A stretch of DNA of 64,000 bases, from the NCBI GenBank assembly GCA_018239715.1, contig JAFEGW010000016.1, positions 1 through 64,000 on the forward strand, in the 5' to 3' direction. The notes under the pieces were generated by a model that ran no database searches, was not told the DNA's origin, and worked only from the letters and a program-made list of their open reading frames with translations. Source of the DNA: Verrucomicrobiota bacterium. Its GTDB lineage: Bacteria; Chlamydiota; Chlamydiia; Chlamydiales; Rhabdochlamydiaceae. Below are positions 42,981 to 52,135 of this stretch, piece after piece (within the stretch, counting starts at the first letter, position 1; the number at the start of each line of letters is the position of its first letter). The translations under genes and the position numbers were made by a program.

Positions 42981-45301
42981 AAAAGTACTGGGTCCTTGCT
43001 CTTTTGCCCCTTTTGCTGTCTGCCGAATCGATTTCTGAAAAAAAGGCCGCTTTGGCGCAAAAAAATGTCTCTCGAGATACGGATGTCGCTTTTCTCAACG
43101 ACCGGCTCGCCGCTTTAAAAAAAGGATTGGAAGAAGCCTACGCCCAAGCAGGAGCTTTAGCACGTGAAGAGGCGAGTGAAGAGGCTTTTCGGACAGTTCT
43201 TAATGAGGTCAACCGCCTCAAAAAAGAAAAACAGCAACTCGAAGAATCTTGGCGCGAGACTGCTGTGCAAGAAGGTCTTCAAGATGGAGAATCTTATTCT
43301 CTCTGGGATCAGGAGGAGATTCCTCTCAGCCAGCTCGTGATGGAGTACGGCTCCCCGGATTATCTTTATGTAATCCCCCCTGAGTTTGCAGCCATGAAAC
43401 TCCATCTCTACTCCAACATACCGATTCCTCGCCAATCTTGGACGGATCTGTTGGAAGTGATGCTTCAACATAACGGTCTTGGGATGAAAAAACTCAACAC
43501 CTATGCGCGGCAGCTTTACTTATTGAAGCTCGATTTAGGCGCTGTTCAAACGATAGCTTATCGCCCCGAGCAGGTCGCTGTTATTCCTGAGGGGACTCGT
43601 ATTTGCTACTTGATGATCCCTCCGGTTGAACAAGTCAGAACGATTTTCCAGTTCTTTGAAAAATTTTCCGATAACAAACAGACCTTTGTGCATCAGCTCG
43701 GCAACAAGATCGCTATCGTTGCCGTGAAAGGAGAAGTTGAAAAGCTGATCGACTTTTACGACAAAGTCTGGGGAAGCCACGGAGGAAAAGTTACCCGCGT
43801 CGTCCATGTGTCAAAGATTCAGATCAAAGAAATGGAAAAAATCTTAACGACTTTTTTCAGCGAGGCCTTAGAGAAGGCCCGCGCCCCGTTTGCCAAAGCC
43901 GAGCAAGAAGGTCTAGGGATCTTTGCCTTGCCGCATAGCAATAGCCTAGTTTTTATTGGATCTAAAGAGAGCGTTGATCGAGCTGAAAAAATCGTCAAAG
44001 AAACAGAAGATCAGTTAGAAGACCCCTCCGAAATGACGATTTACCTCTATACCTGCCGCCATAGCGACCCCACCGACCTCTCCCAGGTTTTAGAGAAAGT
44101 CTATAGCTCGCTGATCTATGCAGCTCAAGAAGGAGTCCCCAAAGAGACAGAATTGAATTACCAATCGGCTATCCAAGGAGCCAAAGCTCCTCCAGAAGGC
44201 TATCCTCCGACACAACCGTTAGTCATTACACCTCCTCCTTTGCACCCGGGCCTAGCGACAAAGCTCGATGTGGAACACAATGTCCCCGGCCATTTCATCC
44301 CGGATCCTAAGACAGGCACCGTTCTGATGACGGTCCGGCGTGATACGCTGGGCAAAATTAAAGAGCTCTTGAAAAAACTCGACGTGCCTAAAAAAATGGT
44401 TCAAATCGAGGTGCTGCTCTTTGAACGAAAAATTAATTCCCACAATAATTTCGGACTTAATCTCTTGAGGCTCGGCAGGCCTACGAATGGTGTCACTTAT
44501 ACCCCCGAGGCACCCCCACATATCCATCTTCACAAGAAAGATGAGATCGGCAAAGGGGTGCTGCAGTTTTTCTTCCACGGCTCGCATGCGAAATATTTCC
44601 CGCATTTTGATGTCGCTTACAATTTCTTGCTGACTCAAGACGATATTCAGCTTAATGCCGCTCCTTCCGTGATCACCGTTAACCAAACCCCCGCAACGAT
44701 TGCCATCATGGAAGAGCTTTCGATTAACAACGGTGCAGCGCCCGTGAATGCGAGCGATGGAACTGTGGTCTTTGAAAAATCTTTTTCTCGGGCTCAATAC
44801 GGTATCAATATCATCCTCAATCCTACGATCCACATGCCTGATGAGGCAGGCGAAGAAAAAGGGGCTGTCACTCTGAAGACGAATATTTCATTCGACACGA
44901 CAAAACCCGATCCTGTGCACAACCGGCCGGATGTGGATCGCCGCCATCTGGAAAACGAAGTCCGCGTCATAGATGGAGAAACCGTGATTCTGGGAGGGCT
45001 GCGCCGCAAAGCCCGTGTGGACCATGAAGAAAAAGTTCCCTTCTTTGGAGATATTCCCTTGATCGGCAGGTTTTTTGGCACGACCCACCTCCGAGATCAC
45101 GAAACAGAGCTTTTTTTCTTCATTACCCCTAAAATCGTCTATGATCCAAAAGATGAAATCGGAAGAATCCGCACGGAAGAACTCAAAAAAAGACCTGGAG
45201 ACATCCCTGAGTTTTTGATCGCCGTGGAAGAAGCCCGAGATAAAGCGGCCAGAAAGTTATTCAAACATAGCTTAAAAACGTTCTTTACCCATGAGCGATA
45301 G
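42977..45301 (+). CDS. gspD: Type II secretion secretin
   Basis: The outer-membrane channel of type II secretion, 774 residues. A signal peptide (WVLALLPLLLSA) and an N-terminal coiled coil (AFRTVLNEVNRLKKEKQQLEE) precede the N domains, including a proline-rich insert (PPEGYPPTQP). The C-terminal secretin domain is complete: KMVQIEVLLFERKI, LNAAPSVITVNQTPATI, GETVILGGLRRK, VPFFGDIPLIGRFFG and LFFFITPKIV. The start is a GTG at 42977, overlapping the previous stop; the 3' end overlaps gspE by 11 bases. Its N-terminus is unlike proteobacterial GspD. Confidence 0.92.
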   Translation: MKKYWVLALLPLLLSAESISEKKAALAQKNVSRDTDVAFLNDRLAALKKGLEEAYAQAGALAREEASEEAFRTVLNEVNRLKKEKQQLEESWRETAVQEGLQDGESYSLWDQEEIPLSQLVMEYGSPDYLYVIPPEFAAMKLHLYSNIPIPRQSWTDLLEVMLQHNGLGMKKLNTYARQLYLLKLDLGAVQTIAYRPEQVAVIPEGTRICYLMIPPVEQVRTIFQFFEKFSDNKQTFVHQLGNKIAIVAVKGEVEKLIDFYDKVWGSHGGKVTRVVHVSKIQIKEMEKILTTFFSEALEKARAPFAKAEQEGLGIFALPHSNSLVFIGSKESVDRAEKIVKETEDQLEDPSEMTIYLYTCRHSDPTDLSQVLEKVYSSLIYAAQEGVPKETELNYQSAIQGAKAPPEGYPPTQPLVITPPPLHPGLATKLDVEHNVPGHFIPDPKTGTVLMTVRRDTLGKIKELLKKLDVPKKMVQIEVLLFERKINSHNNFGLNLLRLGRPTNGVTYTPEAPPHIHLHKKDEIGKGVLQFFFHGSHAKYFPHFDVAYNFLLTQDDIQLNAAPSVITVNQTPATIAIMEELSINNGAAPVNASDGTVVFEKSFSRAQYGINIILNPTIHMPDEAGEEKGAVTLKTNISFDTTKPDPVHNRPDVDRRHLENEVRVIDGETVILGGLRRKARVDHEEKVPFFGDIPLIGRFFGTTHLRDHETELFFFITPKIVYDPKDEIGRIRTEELKKRPGDIPEFLIAVEEARDKAARKLFKHSLKTFFTHER

Positions 45302-46841
45302 AGCACAGACCCTTTGTCAAGAATTCAATATCCCTTACGTCACAGATCTCTCCGATCAACTTTTTGTGCGTGAAAAAACGCAACTTATCCCCTACAGCTT
45401 GGCTAAAACACGCCGAGCCCTTCCCGTCGATGAACAAGACGGTCTGCTGATCGTTGCCTTAGAAGACCCTCTCGATTTAGAAAGTCTTGAGGCCGTTCGG
45501 TGCTTCACAGGAAAAAAAATCAAGGAACTCTGCGCTCCCCGCGATGCCATTGAAGCTGCGATCGAGCAGTGCTATCACCAAAAGGAGGATGCAGCCTCCT
45601 CGCTGATCGCATCTCTTAAAGAAAATAGCTCGGACGATCTTACGGAAACAGAAGGGTACGATCTATTGGCGCAGACGGCAGATTCCCCTGTTATCCGGCT
45701 GCTCAATATCGTGCTTGCCGAAGCGATCCAGCAAGGGGCCTCTGATATCCACTTCGAGCCGTCGGAACAGGGGCTTGTCATCCGTTACCGCATTGATGGA
45801 GTGCTTCAGCTGCGCCATCTCCCTCCGAAAGAGCTCCAAACACAGCTCATTACACGCATGAAAGTTCTAGCCAAACTCGATATTGCCGAGCAACGCCTGC
45901 CTCAAGATGGGCGGATCAAACTTAAAATCGGCGGCCGCGAAATCGACTTCCGTGTCAGCACGATTCCGATTGTCTACGGGGAACGGGTAGTTCTGAGGAT
46001 TCTAGATAAAAGCAATATTGTGCTGGGCCTCGATCGTCTCGGGATGGCGTCTGAGGTCTTGGAAAAGTTCAATAAATTGATTCGGCTCAGCGAAGGCATT
46101 ATCCTCGTGACGGGTCCGACCGGGAGTGGCAAAACGACAACTCTCTACAGCGCTATCAATGATGTAAACTCTCCTGAAGTCAACATCATGACGATCGAAG
46201 ATCCTGTCGAATATAAGCTGCAAAACATGGCCCAAGTGGGCGTCAACCCCAAGATCCATCTCGATTTCGCCACGGGGCTTAGACATATCCTGCGGCAAGA
46301 CCCCGATGTCATCATGATTGGAGAAATCCGGGATAAAGAGACGGCTGAAATTGCGATTCAAGCCTCCTTGACCGGACACCTCGTCCTTAGCACTCTTCAC
46401 ACGAATGATGCTCCCTCGGCTCTAACGCGCCTAGTGGAGATGGGAACCGCATGTTATCTTCTTTCCTCCACGGTTGTCGGAGTTTTAGCCCAGCGGCTTG
46501 TCCGCACGATCTGTCCCCATTGCCGTGAAAGTTATCTGCCGACTCAGCTTGAATGCCAAGACCTCGGGATCGATGAGATTCAGCCTTTCTATCAAGGCCG
46601 AGGATGCGATCACTGTTTCGGCCTGGGCTATAAAGGCCGGCACGGAATCTATGAGCTGATGGTCATGAATCACGCTATCAAGCAGCAGATCTTGAAAAGC
46701 GCCGATGCCATTGAATTACGGGAAGTCGCTTTAAAGCAGGGGATGGTCCCGCTCAGGGGTAATGGGGCAGATCTCGTCCGACGCGGTATAACGACTTCCG
46801 CTGAAGTTCTCCGCGTCACCCGCGGCTACGAAGGAGAATAG
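45291..46841 (+). CDS. gspE: Type II secretion ATPase
   Basis: The hexameric motor that drives pseudopilus assembly, 516 residues. The N-terminal N1E/N2E domains are followed by SDIHFEP, Walker A GPTGSGKTTTLYSA, the Asp box, Walker B VIMIGEIRDKETAEIA, the His box STLHTNDA and the zinc-binding tetracysteine (CPHC and CDHC). It overlaps gspD and is followed by gspF after three bases. Confidence 0.96.
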   Translation: MSDRAQTLCQEFNIPYVTDLSDQLFVREKTQLIPYSLAKTRRALPVDEQDGLLIVALEDPLDLESLEAVRCFTGKKIKELCAPRDAIEAAIEQCYHQKEDAASSLIASLKENSSDDLTETEGYDLLAQTADSPVIRLLNIVLAEAIQQGASDIHFEPSEQGLVIRYRIDGVLQLRHLPPKELQTQLITRMKVLAKLDIAEQRLPQDGRIKLKIGGREIDFRVSTIPIVYGERVVLRILDKSNIVLGLDRLGMASEVLEKFNKLIRLSEGIILVTGPTGSGKTTTLYSAINDVNSPEVNIMTIEDPVEYKLQNMAQVGVNPKIHLDFATGLRHILRQDPDVIMIGEIRDKETAEIAIQASLTGHLVLSTLHTNDAPSALTRLVEMGTACYLLSSTVVGVLAQRLVRTICPHCRESYLPTQLECQDLGIDEIQPFYQGRGCDHCFGLGYKGRHGIYELMVMNHAIKQQILKSADAIELREVALKQGMVPLRGNGADLVRRGITTSAEVLRVTRGYEGE

Positions 46842-46844
46842 CCC

Positions 46845-48032
46845 GTGGCCCTCTATCGGTATGAAGCTCTCTCCAGTACGGGTAAAAAAATCACCGGTGT
46901 GGTGAATGCCGAATCTATCCTTTCAGCCAAAGAGCGACTCCGTAAAGAACAAATTCTCGTCATTGATTTAGATCTTTACGAAGAGAAGAAAAAAGAAATC
47001 CGACTTCCTCCTCCTTTTTTACTGGATTTTACCCGGATGCTGGGTCAGCTTCTCCGTGCAGGCATTCCCCTCTATGAAAGCCTTGTGATCATCGAAGAAA
47101 AATACCACCACCATCGCTTCCATCCTCTTCTCATGGATCTCTGCGATGCCCTTAAAACAGGGCTGTCTCTTTCCGAGGCCATGGGCCGTTATCCTCAGAC
47201 CTTTGATCCTATTTATATTGCGATGGTCAGCGCCGGTCAGCAGACCGCTTCCCTCCCTCTCGTATTCGAAGAGCTCTGCGGACTGCTCCATCGGCAGCAG
47301 AAATTGAAAAAGCAGCTCTTTTCAGCTGCGGCCTATCCTCTCTTTTTAGGAAGTTTTTGTGTTTTAGTGTTTTTTGGCCTTCTTCTCTTCGTGATCCCTT
47401 CCATGAAGAACTTATTTGAAGGACGCACCCTTCATCCGATTACTCAATTTGTTTTCGGAGCCAGCGATTTCATGTTGACCCATGGCGCCTTTCTGGGATT
47501 GGGGGTTGTCCTGTTTTTAACCCTGATTCTTTTAATGCTCCGCCATCCGGCGCTGCGTCAGCAATTAGATGGCGTGGTCCTCAAAATCCCTTTCGTCGGG
47601 GAATTTGCGCGCGAGGCAGCATCCATTCGGTTTTGCCGGACGTCTTCCTTACTCCTTTCAGGGGGGCTTCCGATCCTACAAACGCTGCAGCTTTCCCAGC
47701 GAGTTATGAAGAATCGTCTGTTAGAAGAAGTCATTGTCAGGGCGGGAAAACAGGTCAGTGAAGGAAAGCCTTTGAGCCATGAGCTCAGAGCCTCTCCGTT
47801 AATCCCTTCGATCGTTCCTCAAATGCTGGCAATTGCCGAAGAGACAGGGAAAACTGCTTTTATGTTACAAAATATCGCCAACATCTGCGAAGAGAATCTC
47901 GAGAAGAAATTGCAGCAGTTCACGGCCTTCTTGCAGCCGGTGCTTCTCCTCGTGCTGGGGCTTATCGTAGGCCTTGTTCTGCTCTCCATTTTAATCCCCA
48001 TGACAGATGTCGGCTCCGCTTTACAAACCTAA
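46845..48032 (+). CDS. gspF: Type II secretion inner-membrane platform protein
   Basis: A polytopic protein of 395 residues with two copies of the T2SSF domain, each with a cytoplasmic helical bundle and membrane segments (AYPLFLGSFCVLVFFGLLLF, LQPVLLLVLGLIVGLVLL). It links the ATPase to the pseudopilus. ALYRYEALSSTGKKITG at the N-terminus is typical. Translation starts at a GTG at 46845, behind AAGGAGA. Confidence 0.95.
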   Translation: MALYRYEALSSTGKKITGVVNAESILSAKERLRKEQILVIDLDLYEEKKKEIRLPPPFLLDFTRMLGQLLRAGIPLYESLVIIEEKYHHHRFHPLLMDLCDALKTGLSLSEAMGRYPQTFDPIYIAMVSAGQQTASLPLVFEELCGLLHRQQKLKKQLFSAAAYPLFLGSFCVLVFFGLLLFVIPSMKNLFEGRTLHPITQFVFGASDFMLTHGAFLGLGVVLFLTLILLMLRHPALRQQLDGVVLKIPFVGEFAREAASIRFCRTSSLLLSGGLPILQTLQLSQRVMKNRLLEEVIVRAGKQVSEGKPLSHELRASPLIPSIVPQMLAIAEETGKTAFMLQNIANICEENLEKKLQQFTAFLQPVLLLVLGLIVGLVLLSILIPMTDVGSALQT

Positions 48033-48161
48033 ATTTTAAGTTTATTTTTTGAGCGTGTTCGTAGCTAGGGACGGAACACATCTTCAAAAATTGCCTCGAA
48101 ATCTACAGCAGCCTTTTATAAAATGAGTCCTAAAATTCAGGTTACAAACCTAAGGAATAGT

Positions 48162-48566
48162 ATGAGAAAAAAAAGAGCTATCACGCTGCTTGAGATCATG
48201 ATCGTCATCCTCCTCATCGGACTTATCGGGGGAGTTGTCAGTTACAACCTCAAAGGGACCCTTGAAAAGGGAAAAGCTTTTGCATCTGAAGAAGGGGCAC
48301 GAAAGCTAGAAGATATTTTAAACCTTGAAATTACGCAAGGAACCAAGACCGCACAGGAACTTGCCGGTGATACCAGCAAGGAGCGAGATATGGTTAAGCA
48401 ATGCGTTTTAAACTCAGGGCTGATCTCTTCGCAGCAAATTCATAAGTTTATCAAAGACGGTTGGGGCGAGTATTATACCATCCAAGAAGTGCAGGGCCAA
48501 AATCAAGTCGCTGTAACGTCCGGAAGATTAGAACAATATAACCAAGCTCATCCCAAAGCTCGATAA
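48162..48566 (+). CDS. gspG: Major pseudopilin
   Basis: The main pseudopilus subunit, 134 residues. A basic leader precedes ITLLEIMIVILLIGLIGGVV, the class III signal with Glu at +5. The residue before the cleavage point is Ala, where Gly is the rule. The C-terminal half is a globular domain (VLNSGLISSQQIHKFIKDGWGEYY). The ATG at 48162 follows AAGGAA; the frame extends back to 48123. About 130 bases separate it from gspF, so it may have its own promoter. Confidence 0.85.
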   Translation: MRKKRAITLLEIMIVILLIGLIGGVVSYNLKGTLEKGKAFASEEGARKLEDILNLEITQGTKTAQELAGDTSKERDMVKQCVLNSGLISSQQIHKFIKDGWGEYYTIQEVQGQNQVAVTSGRLEQYNQAHPKAR

Positions 48567-48574
48567 AAGACAGT

Positions 48575-49102
48575 ATGGTGAAACAAAGGAGTAGGCCGCT
48601 CACTTTACTGGAGATTGTCATTGTTTTGGCGCTCATCGGCCTACTGGCAGGATGGGGGGCCTCATCGCTGACGGATTTGCTAGCCCAGCACCGGAGGCAA
48701 GCAGAGATCGACGAGCTTAAAAACCTATTTCAGGAGCTGCAAATTGAGGCCCTTGCCCTTCAGACCGATTTTGAAGTCACCTTTTCGCTCAGCAAAGAGG
48801 TTGCCAAAGTGCAGAGCAAGACTAGTGAAAAAATCTTACGCAATCGCATTGTCGAACTTAAAGGGGTCAAGACCCTCTCTTGGAACCATCAGTCTAAAGA
48901 CCAGTTGGTTTTTCAAATTCTTTCGAACGGCAGGGTCGAGCCCCCAGGAATCATTGAGTTTCAAAGACGTAAAGACCACTTCTGGATGGATCTCCGCCAG
49001 CCCTTGCAGATAAAATTTTCCGATCAACGGCCTGCTCCCTTGAACGAAGTGATTCCTGATAAGCCGAAGAAGAAAGAGTATAAGCAACTGTTGCAGAATT
49101 AG
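48575..49102 (+). CDS. Minor pseudopilin-like protein (CT568-like)
   Basis: A second protein with a class III prepilin signal: MVKQRSRP followed by LTLLEIVIVLALIGLLAGW, with Glu at +5 and Pro just before the expected cleavage point, again not Gly. The rest (175 residues in all) is a helical stem and a basic globular end rich in Lys and Pro. It lies eight bases after gspG, in the CT568 position as I recall it. Likely a GspH-type minor subunit. Confidence 0.75.
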   Translation: MVKQRSRPLTLLEIVIVLALIGLLAGWGASSLTDLLAQHRRQAEIDELKNLFQELQIEALALQTDFEVTFSLSKEVAKVQSKTSEKILRNRIVELKGVKTLSWNHQSKDQLVFQILSNGRVEPPGIIEFQRRKDHFWMDLRQPLQIKFSDQRPAPLNEVIPDKPKKKEYKQLLQN

Positions 49103-49139
49103 AAAAACGAGCTACACTGCTCACAAAAGGAGATGACCT

Positions 49140-49607
49140 ATGAAGCTCTCCAGTTCCGCGTTTAAGAATGAAGGCCGCATCCCGTCTGTTTATACTTGCG
49201 ATGGCAAAGATATTAATCCTCCTCTAGAAATCTACGACGTTCCGCCGGAGACTCGATCTCTAGTCTTAATCATGGATGATCCTGATGTACCTACCTTTGT
49301 GCGTCCGGATCACATGTGGGTCCATTGGGTTATTTATGATATGCCCCCCGACACTCGTCTACTGAAGGAAAACTCAAAACCCCCCGGTACTCAGGGAACC
49401 GGCACGGGAGGCAAAGAGCACTACGAAGGTCCCTGCCCTCCCGATCGGGAGCATCGATATTTCTTTAAGCTTTATGCCCTGAAGTCTGTTTTAAAGTTAA
49501 AGCCGGGGGCTACCAAAGAGAAGGTCGAAGCTGCGATGCAAGGCCTGATCCTCCAAAAAGCGGAGCTCATGGGCCGCTACATACGCCGCTCAAGCGTTCA
49601 CGCCTAG
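49140..49607 (+). CDS. PEBP/YbhB-family protein (Raf-kinase-inhibitor-like)
   Basis: A 155-residue phosphatidylethanolamine-binding-type fold. The conserved pocket is visible as LIMDDPDVPTFV, HMWVHWVIYDMP and GPCPPDREHRYFFKLYAL. The bacterial role is unsettled; ligand binding or control of kinases has been proposed. GGAG lies upstream of the ATG. Chlamydial relatives (CT736-type, from memory) exist. Confidence 0.9.
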   Translation: MKLSSSAFKNEGRIPSVYTCDGKDINPPLEIYDVPPETRSLVLIMDDPDVPTFVRPDHMWVHWVIYDMPPDTRLLKENSKPPGTQGTGTGGKEHYEGPCPPDREHRYFFKLYALKSVLKLKPGATKEKVEAAMQGLILQKAELMGRYIRRSSVHA

Positions 49608-49713
49608 GCCTTATGAGGGTCAAAAAAGAAGGTTTTTAGGTATTATTTTTTAGCCTAACTCTCACATTTACAGGCATTAATAGCGATTTAAAAAAATGTT
49701 TTAACACAGCTCA

Positions 49714-49743
49714 TTGACAAATAATTTCTTTAATCTTTATGGT
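49714..49743 (+). promoter_or_regulatory. Promoter candidate for the small membrane protein
   Basis: A perfect TTGACA at 49714-49719 and TATGGT at 49738-49743, 18 bases apart, lie about 50 bases before an ATG with a strong AGGAGGAAGG. Confidence 0.65.
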
Positions 49744-49795
49744 GCGACTTAGATTAGGGTGACAAACTCTAACCCGTTAGCATAAGGAGGAAGGA

Positions 49796-50176
49796 ATGCA
49801 AAACGCTGCTATGTGGTTGGCAAGTATCTTTGGTCCTTTATTAGTCATTGTAGGACTTTGGAAATTGCTTTACTCTGAAACTGTTGAAAAAGTACTGAAC
49901 TCTGTTAAGAACTCTCAAGGTCTTATCTATTTCAGCTCAGTCATCTATCTGTGGATCGGTTTGACTGTTCTGAGCCAATATGACCTTTGGGGATGGAACG
50001 GCCCAATGTTAGTTACATTGTTAGGCTGGGTCATGGTTGCTCGTGGTATTTTGGGTCTTTTTGCCCCACAAATGCTGTTCGACATGTACTTTAAAAACGA
50101 ACACTATAACAAACTCTGCGGAATCGTCCCTCTCATTTGGGGTATCGTACTCTGCTGGGTTGGATTCTTCATGTAA
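49796..50176 (+). CDS. Small four-TM membrane protein, 126 aa
   Basis: Four hydrophobic segments (WLASIFGPLLVIVGLWKLL, LIYFSSVIYLWIGLTVL, GPMLVTLLGWVMVARGILGL, LCGIVPLIWGIVLCWVGFFM) cover almost the whole protein; loops are short and Trp-rich. I do not recognise the family. A good promoter, one of the strongest ribosome-binding sites in the window and a perfect terminator make it a clean, probably highly expressed single-gene unit. Confidence 0.72.
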   Translation: MQNAAMWLASIFGPLLVIVGLWKLLYSETVEKVLNSVKNSQGLIYFSSVIYLWIGLTVLSQYDLWGWNGPMLVTLLGWVMVARGILGLFAPQMLFDMYFKNEHYNKLCGIVPLIWGIVLCWVGFFM

Positions 50177-50204
50177 GTCTTACTGACTTATTGTCGAGTT
50201 GATT

Positions 50205-50240
50205 AAACGCCTTTGACAACAAAGGCGTTTTTTTATTTTT
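50205..50240 (+). terminator. Strong intrinsic terminator
   Basis: A perfect 11-bp stem, AAACGCCTTTG at 50205-50215 and CAAAGGCGTTT at 50220-50230, has the four-base loop ACAA and runs straight into TTTTATTTTT. It ends the small membrane protein gene 29 bases after its stop. Confidence 0.93.
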
Positions 50241-50252
50241 AGAGAGCGGCTT

Positions 50253-50761
50253 TTATCTTTTTGCGATGTCGAATATCGCTCTGAGGATATTTCTATCGGC
50301 GTCCAAATTTGTGACTTCAAAATATAAAGTATTCATGGATAGTACCTCTTCCCCCTCATCACTCTCTTCTAGGGGAGATGGTTTGCCGGTGGCTTTTTCA
50401 AGAGCTTTTAAGCCTAGGCTGACATTCGTTTTGAGTTGGGATCGACTGTTTTTAGATCTAACAAGTCGGGTCTACAGAGAGAAATAAGGGCACAGAGTTC
50501 ATAACCTGTCCCATCTTCTAGGTTAGCTCTTTTTACCACTTGAAGAGGTTTCTGAAGACCATTGTAGGCTAACAAAACTTCCATCCAAATATTCAGCTCT
50601 TCAAGTTTTTTCATATTTTTTTGTTTTTGAAGACGGGGTCTTTCAGGCACTTTAGTCACATTTTCAGGATGAGCTCTAGCTATTGCACGCAAATGAGCTT
50701 CTATGACATTCCATGCTAGAGTTGGAGTGGGGGCTTGTGATGCCTGTAGATACTCTCTCAT
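50253..50761 (-). pseudogene. Frameshifted helical protein gene downstream of the coiled-coil gene
   Basis: The open frame from the ATG at 50761 stops at 50414 after 115 codons. The sequence beyond, read in the -1 frame, continues as well-formed protein: NVSLGLKALEKATGKPSPLE, an acidic EESDEGEE, then LYFEVTNLDADRNILRAIFD and a stop at 50253-50255. The two parts join if one base is added in the AAAA run or the CCC run near 50425-50440. So this is either a pseudogene, a sequencing error, or a -1 frameshift site. The intact product would have about 169 residues and is not recognised. The ATG overlaps the coiled-coil gene's stop (ATGA). Confidence 0.72.
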
Positions 50762-51915
50762 TTTCTTCTCATTAGTTGACCTTGAATAGCCCCGGCTTGT
50801 GCTTCAGCTTGGGCTCTTTTTTGACGTTCTTGAGCGAGTTCTTCGTTCAGTTTTGCTACATTTTGTTCGAATGCTGTAACTGCTTTTTCAAGCTTTGAGA
50901 TTTGGCCTTGCAGTCGTTTCTCAGAGGCTTTCCACTGTGCTTGCTGTTCTTCATTTGCTTTCTCGGACCCTTCCAGTTGCTCTAGAGTAGCGTTATACAC
51001 TTCTTGAAGTTTTTCGAAATTTTTTAAACTATCTTCTAAAAGATGAGCTTGTTCTGCAAAAGATTTTGAATGTTGCTCAAGTAGAGATTGGTGTTGCTCA
51101 AGCTCTTGTTCTAATTGTTGTTCAGACGCATGAAGTTGTGCCCTTAGCTTGGTCGCCTCATCTTCAAGAGTTTGATTTTTCTTTTCGGATTCTCGTAGAT
51201 GTTTTTGTAAGTCAACAGAGGTTGTGGACGAGAGGTATTCTACGGCCTTCTGAGGTGTAGCTATTGTAGATTTTTCAGCCCGTGATGCTGCCACTTGATT
51301 TGCTGATTCGAGATCTTTTGTTAATTGTGCGATTTCAGCCCGTCTTGCTTTCTGTTCCTCTTCCAAAAACTTCAGCTTGGTTTCGTTCATATCAATTAGT
51401 TTACTACTAGCTTGCAATTGTTTGCGCAGGTCAGTCTCGGTATCTGCTAGAGATTTGTTTTTAGTTTCCTCGTCTCGTAGTTGTTTTTGCAAAGCATCAC
51501 TCGGGGCAGCTTTTGGATGTCGTTGCAACTCAACAGGTGAAGTGCCTGCCTCAGAGTTGCCATCTGTGGCTTGCTTAGCTTTAGGAGATCGCTCTGAGGG
51601 TTTTTCCGCTTGCGTTGAGCCGAAAGAGAACAAATAAATAGTGAATGTAGTGGCAGCTGCGACTTGCCAGGAAAGAGGTTCGGGGAAATTCGAGATCCAG
51701 GTTCGAAGGGGTAAGAATCGTGTCACTCCATATGCTAAAGCTCCTCCCGCGATATGAGAGAATAGGCGGACGGTTTTTTGATGGGTAACATCTCGAGTAA
51801 CATAAGAAGAGAGGAGAGAAATAGCTTTAGTCAGTCCCCCAAAAGCTGCAACTTGAGCAAAACTGATATGCGGGGATGTGAGCTGGCTGAGGTTCAAACG
51901 GGATCCTAAAGTCAT
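50758..51915 (-). CDS. Membrane-anchored long coiled-coil protein, 385 aa
   Basis: Two hydrophobic stretches near residues 51-68 and 82-100 (LFSHIAGGALAYGVTRFL, WQVAAATTFTIYLFSFG) form a bilobed hairpin of the kind seen in chlamydial inclusion-membrane proteins. After a Pro/Ser linker, residues about 140-385 are a nearly unbroken coiled coil rich in Glu, Gln, Lys and Ala. There is no cleavable signal peptide. GAGGAG precedes the ATG. It may tether or span structures at a membrane; function is not established. Confidence 0.72.
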   Translation of the reverse strand: MTLGSRLNLSQLTSPHISFAQVAAFGGLTKAISLLSSYVTRDVTHQKTVRLFSHIAGGALAYGVTRFLPLRTWISNFPEPLSWQVAAATTFTIYLFSFGSTQAEKPSERSPKAKQATDGNSEAGTSPVELQRHPKAAPSDALQKQLRDEETKNKSLADTETDLRKQLQASSKLIDMNETKLKFLEEEQKARRAEIAQLTKDLESANQVAASRAEKSTIATPQKAVEYLSSTTSVDLQKHLRESEKKNQTLEDEATKLRAQLHASEQQLEQELEQHQSLLEQHSKSFAEQAHLLEDSLKNFEKLQEVYNATLEQLEGSEKANEEQQAQWKASEKRLQGQISKLEKAVTAFEQNVAKLNEELAQERQKRAQAEAQAGAIQGQLMRRK

Positions 51916-52135
51916 AAAGACTCCTCAAAAATTTCACGAATAATATTAATGAAAGGACTAATTTTTCAATCAAGTTATTAATAAGTTCGCTTATCAACTG
52001 ATAGCAAAGCTAAGTTAAAAAAGTTTATACGAATTTTATCCTATTTCCCAAGAGGGGATAAGATTTTGAGGGTGACCATAAGAGCTTCCCATTTTCCCTT
52101 TTTTTGTTTATCCTCAAGGGTTTCATGAGGTCATT

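Noticed and set aside
48061-48107. Short inverted repeat GTGTTC/GAACAC between gspF and gspG
   Set aside because: Only six clean base pairs with a bulge and no T run; too weak to call a terminator.
50266-50487. Plus-strand open frame of 73 codons
   Set aside because: It lies opposite the frameshifted minus-strand gene, has no ribosome-binding site and begins directly after a terminator. The minus-strand reading has far better protein character.
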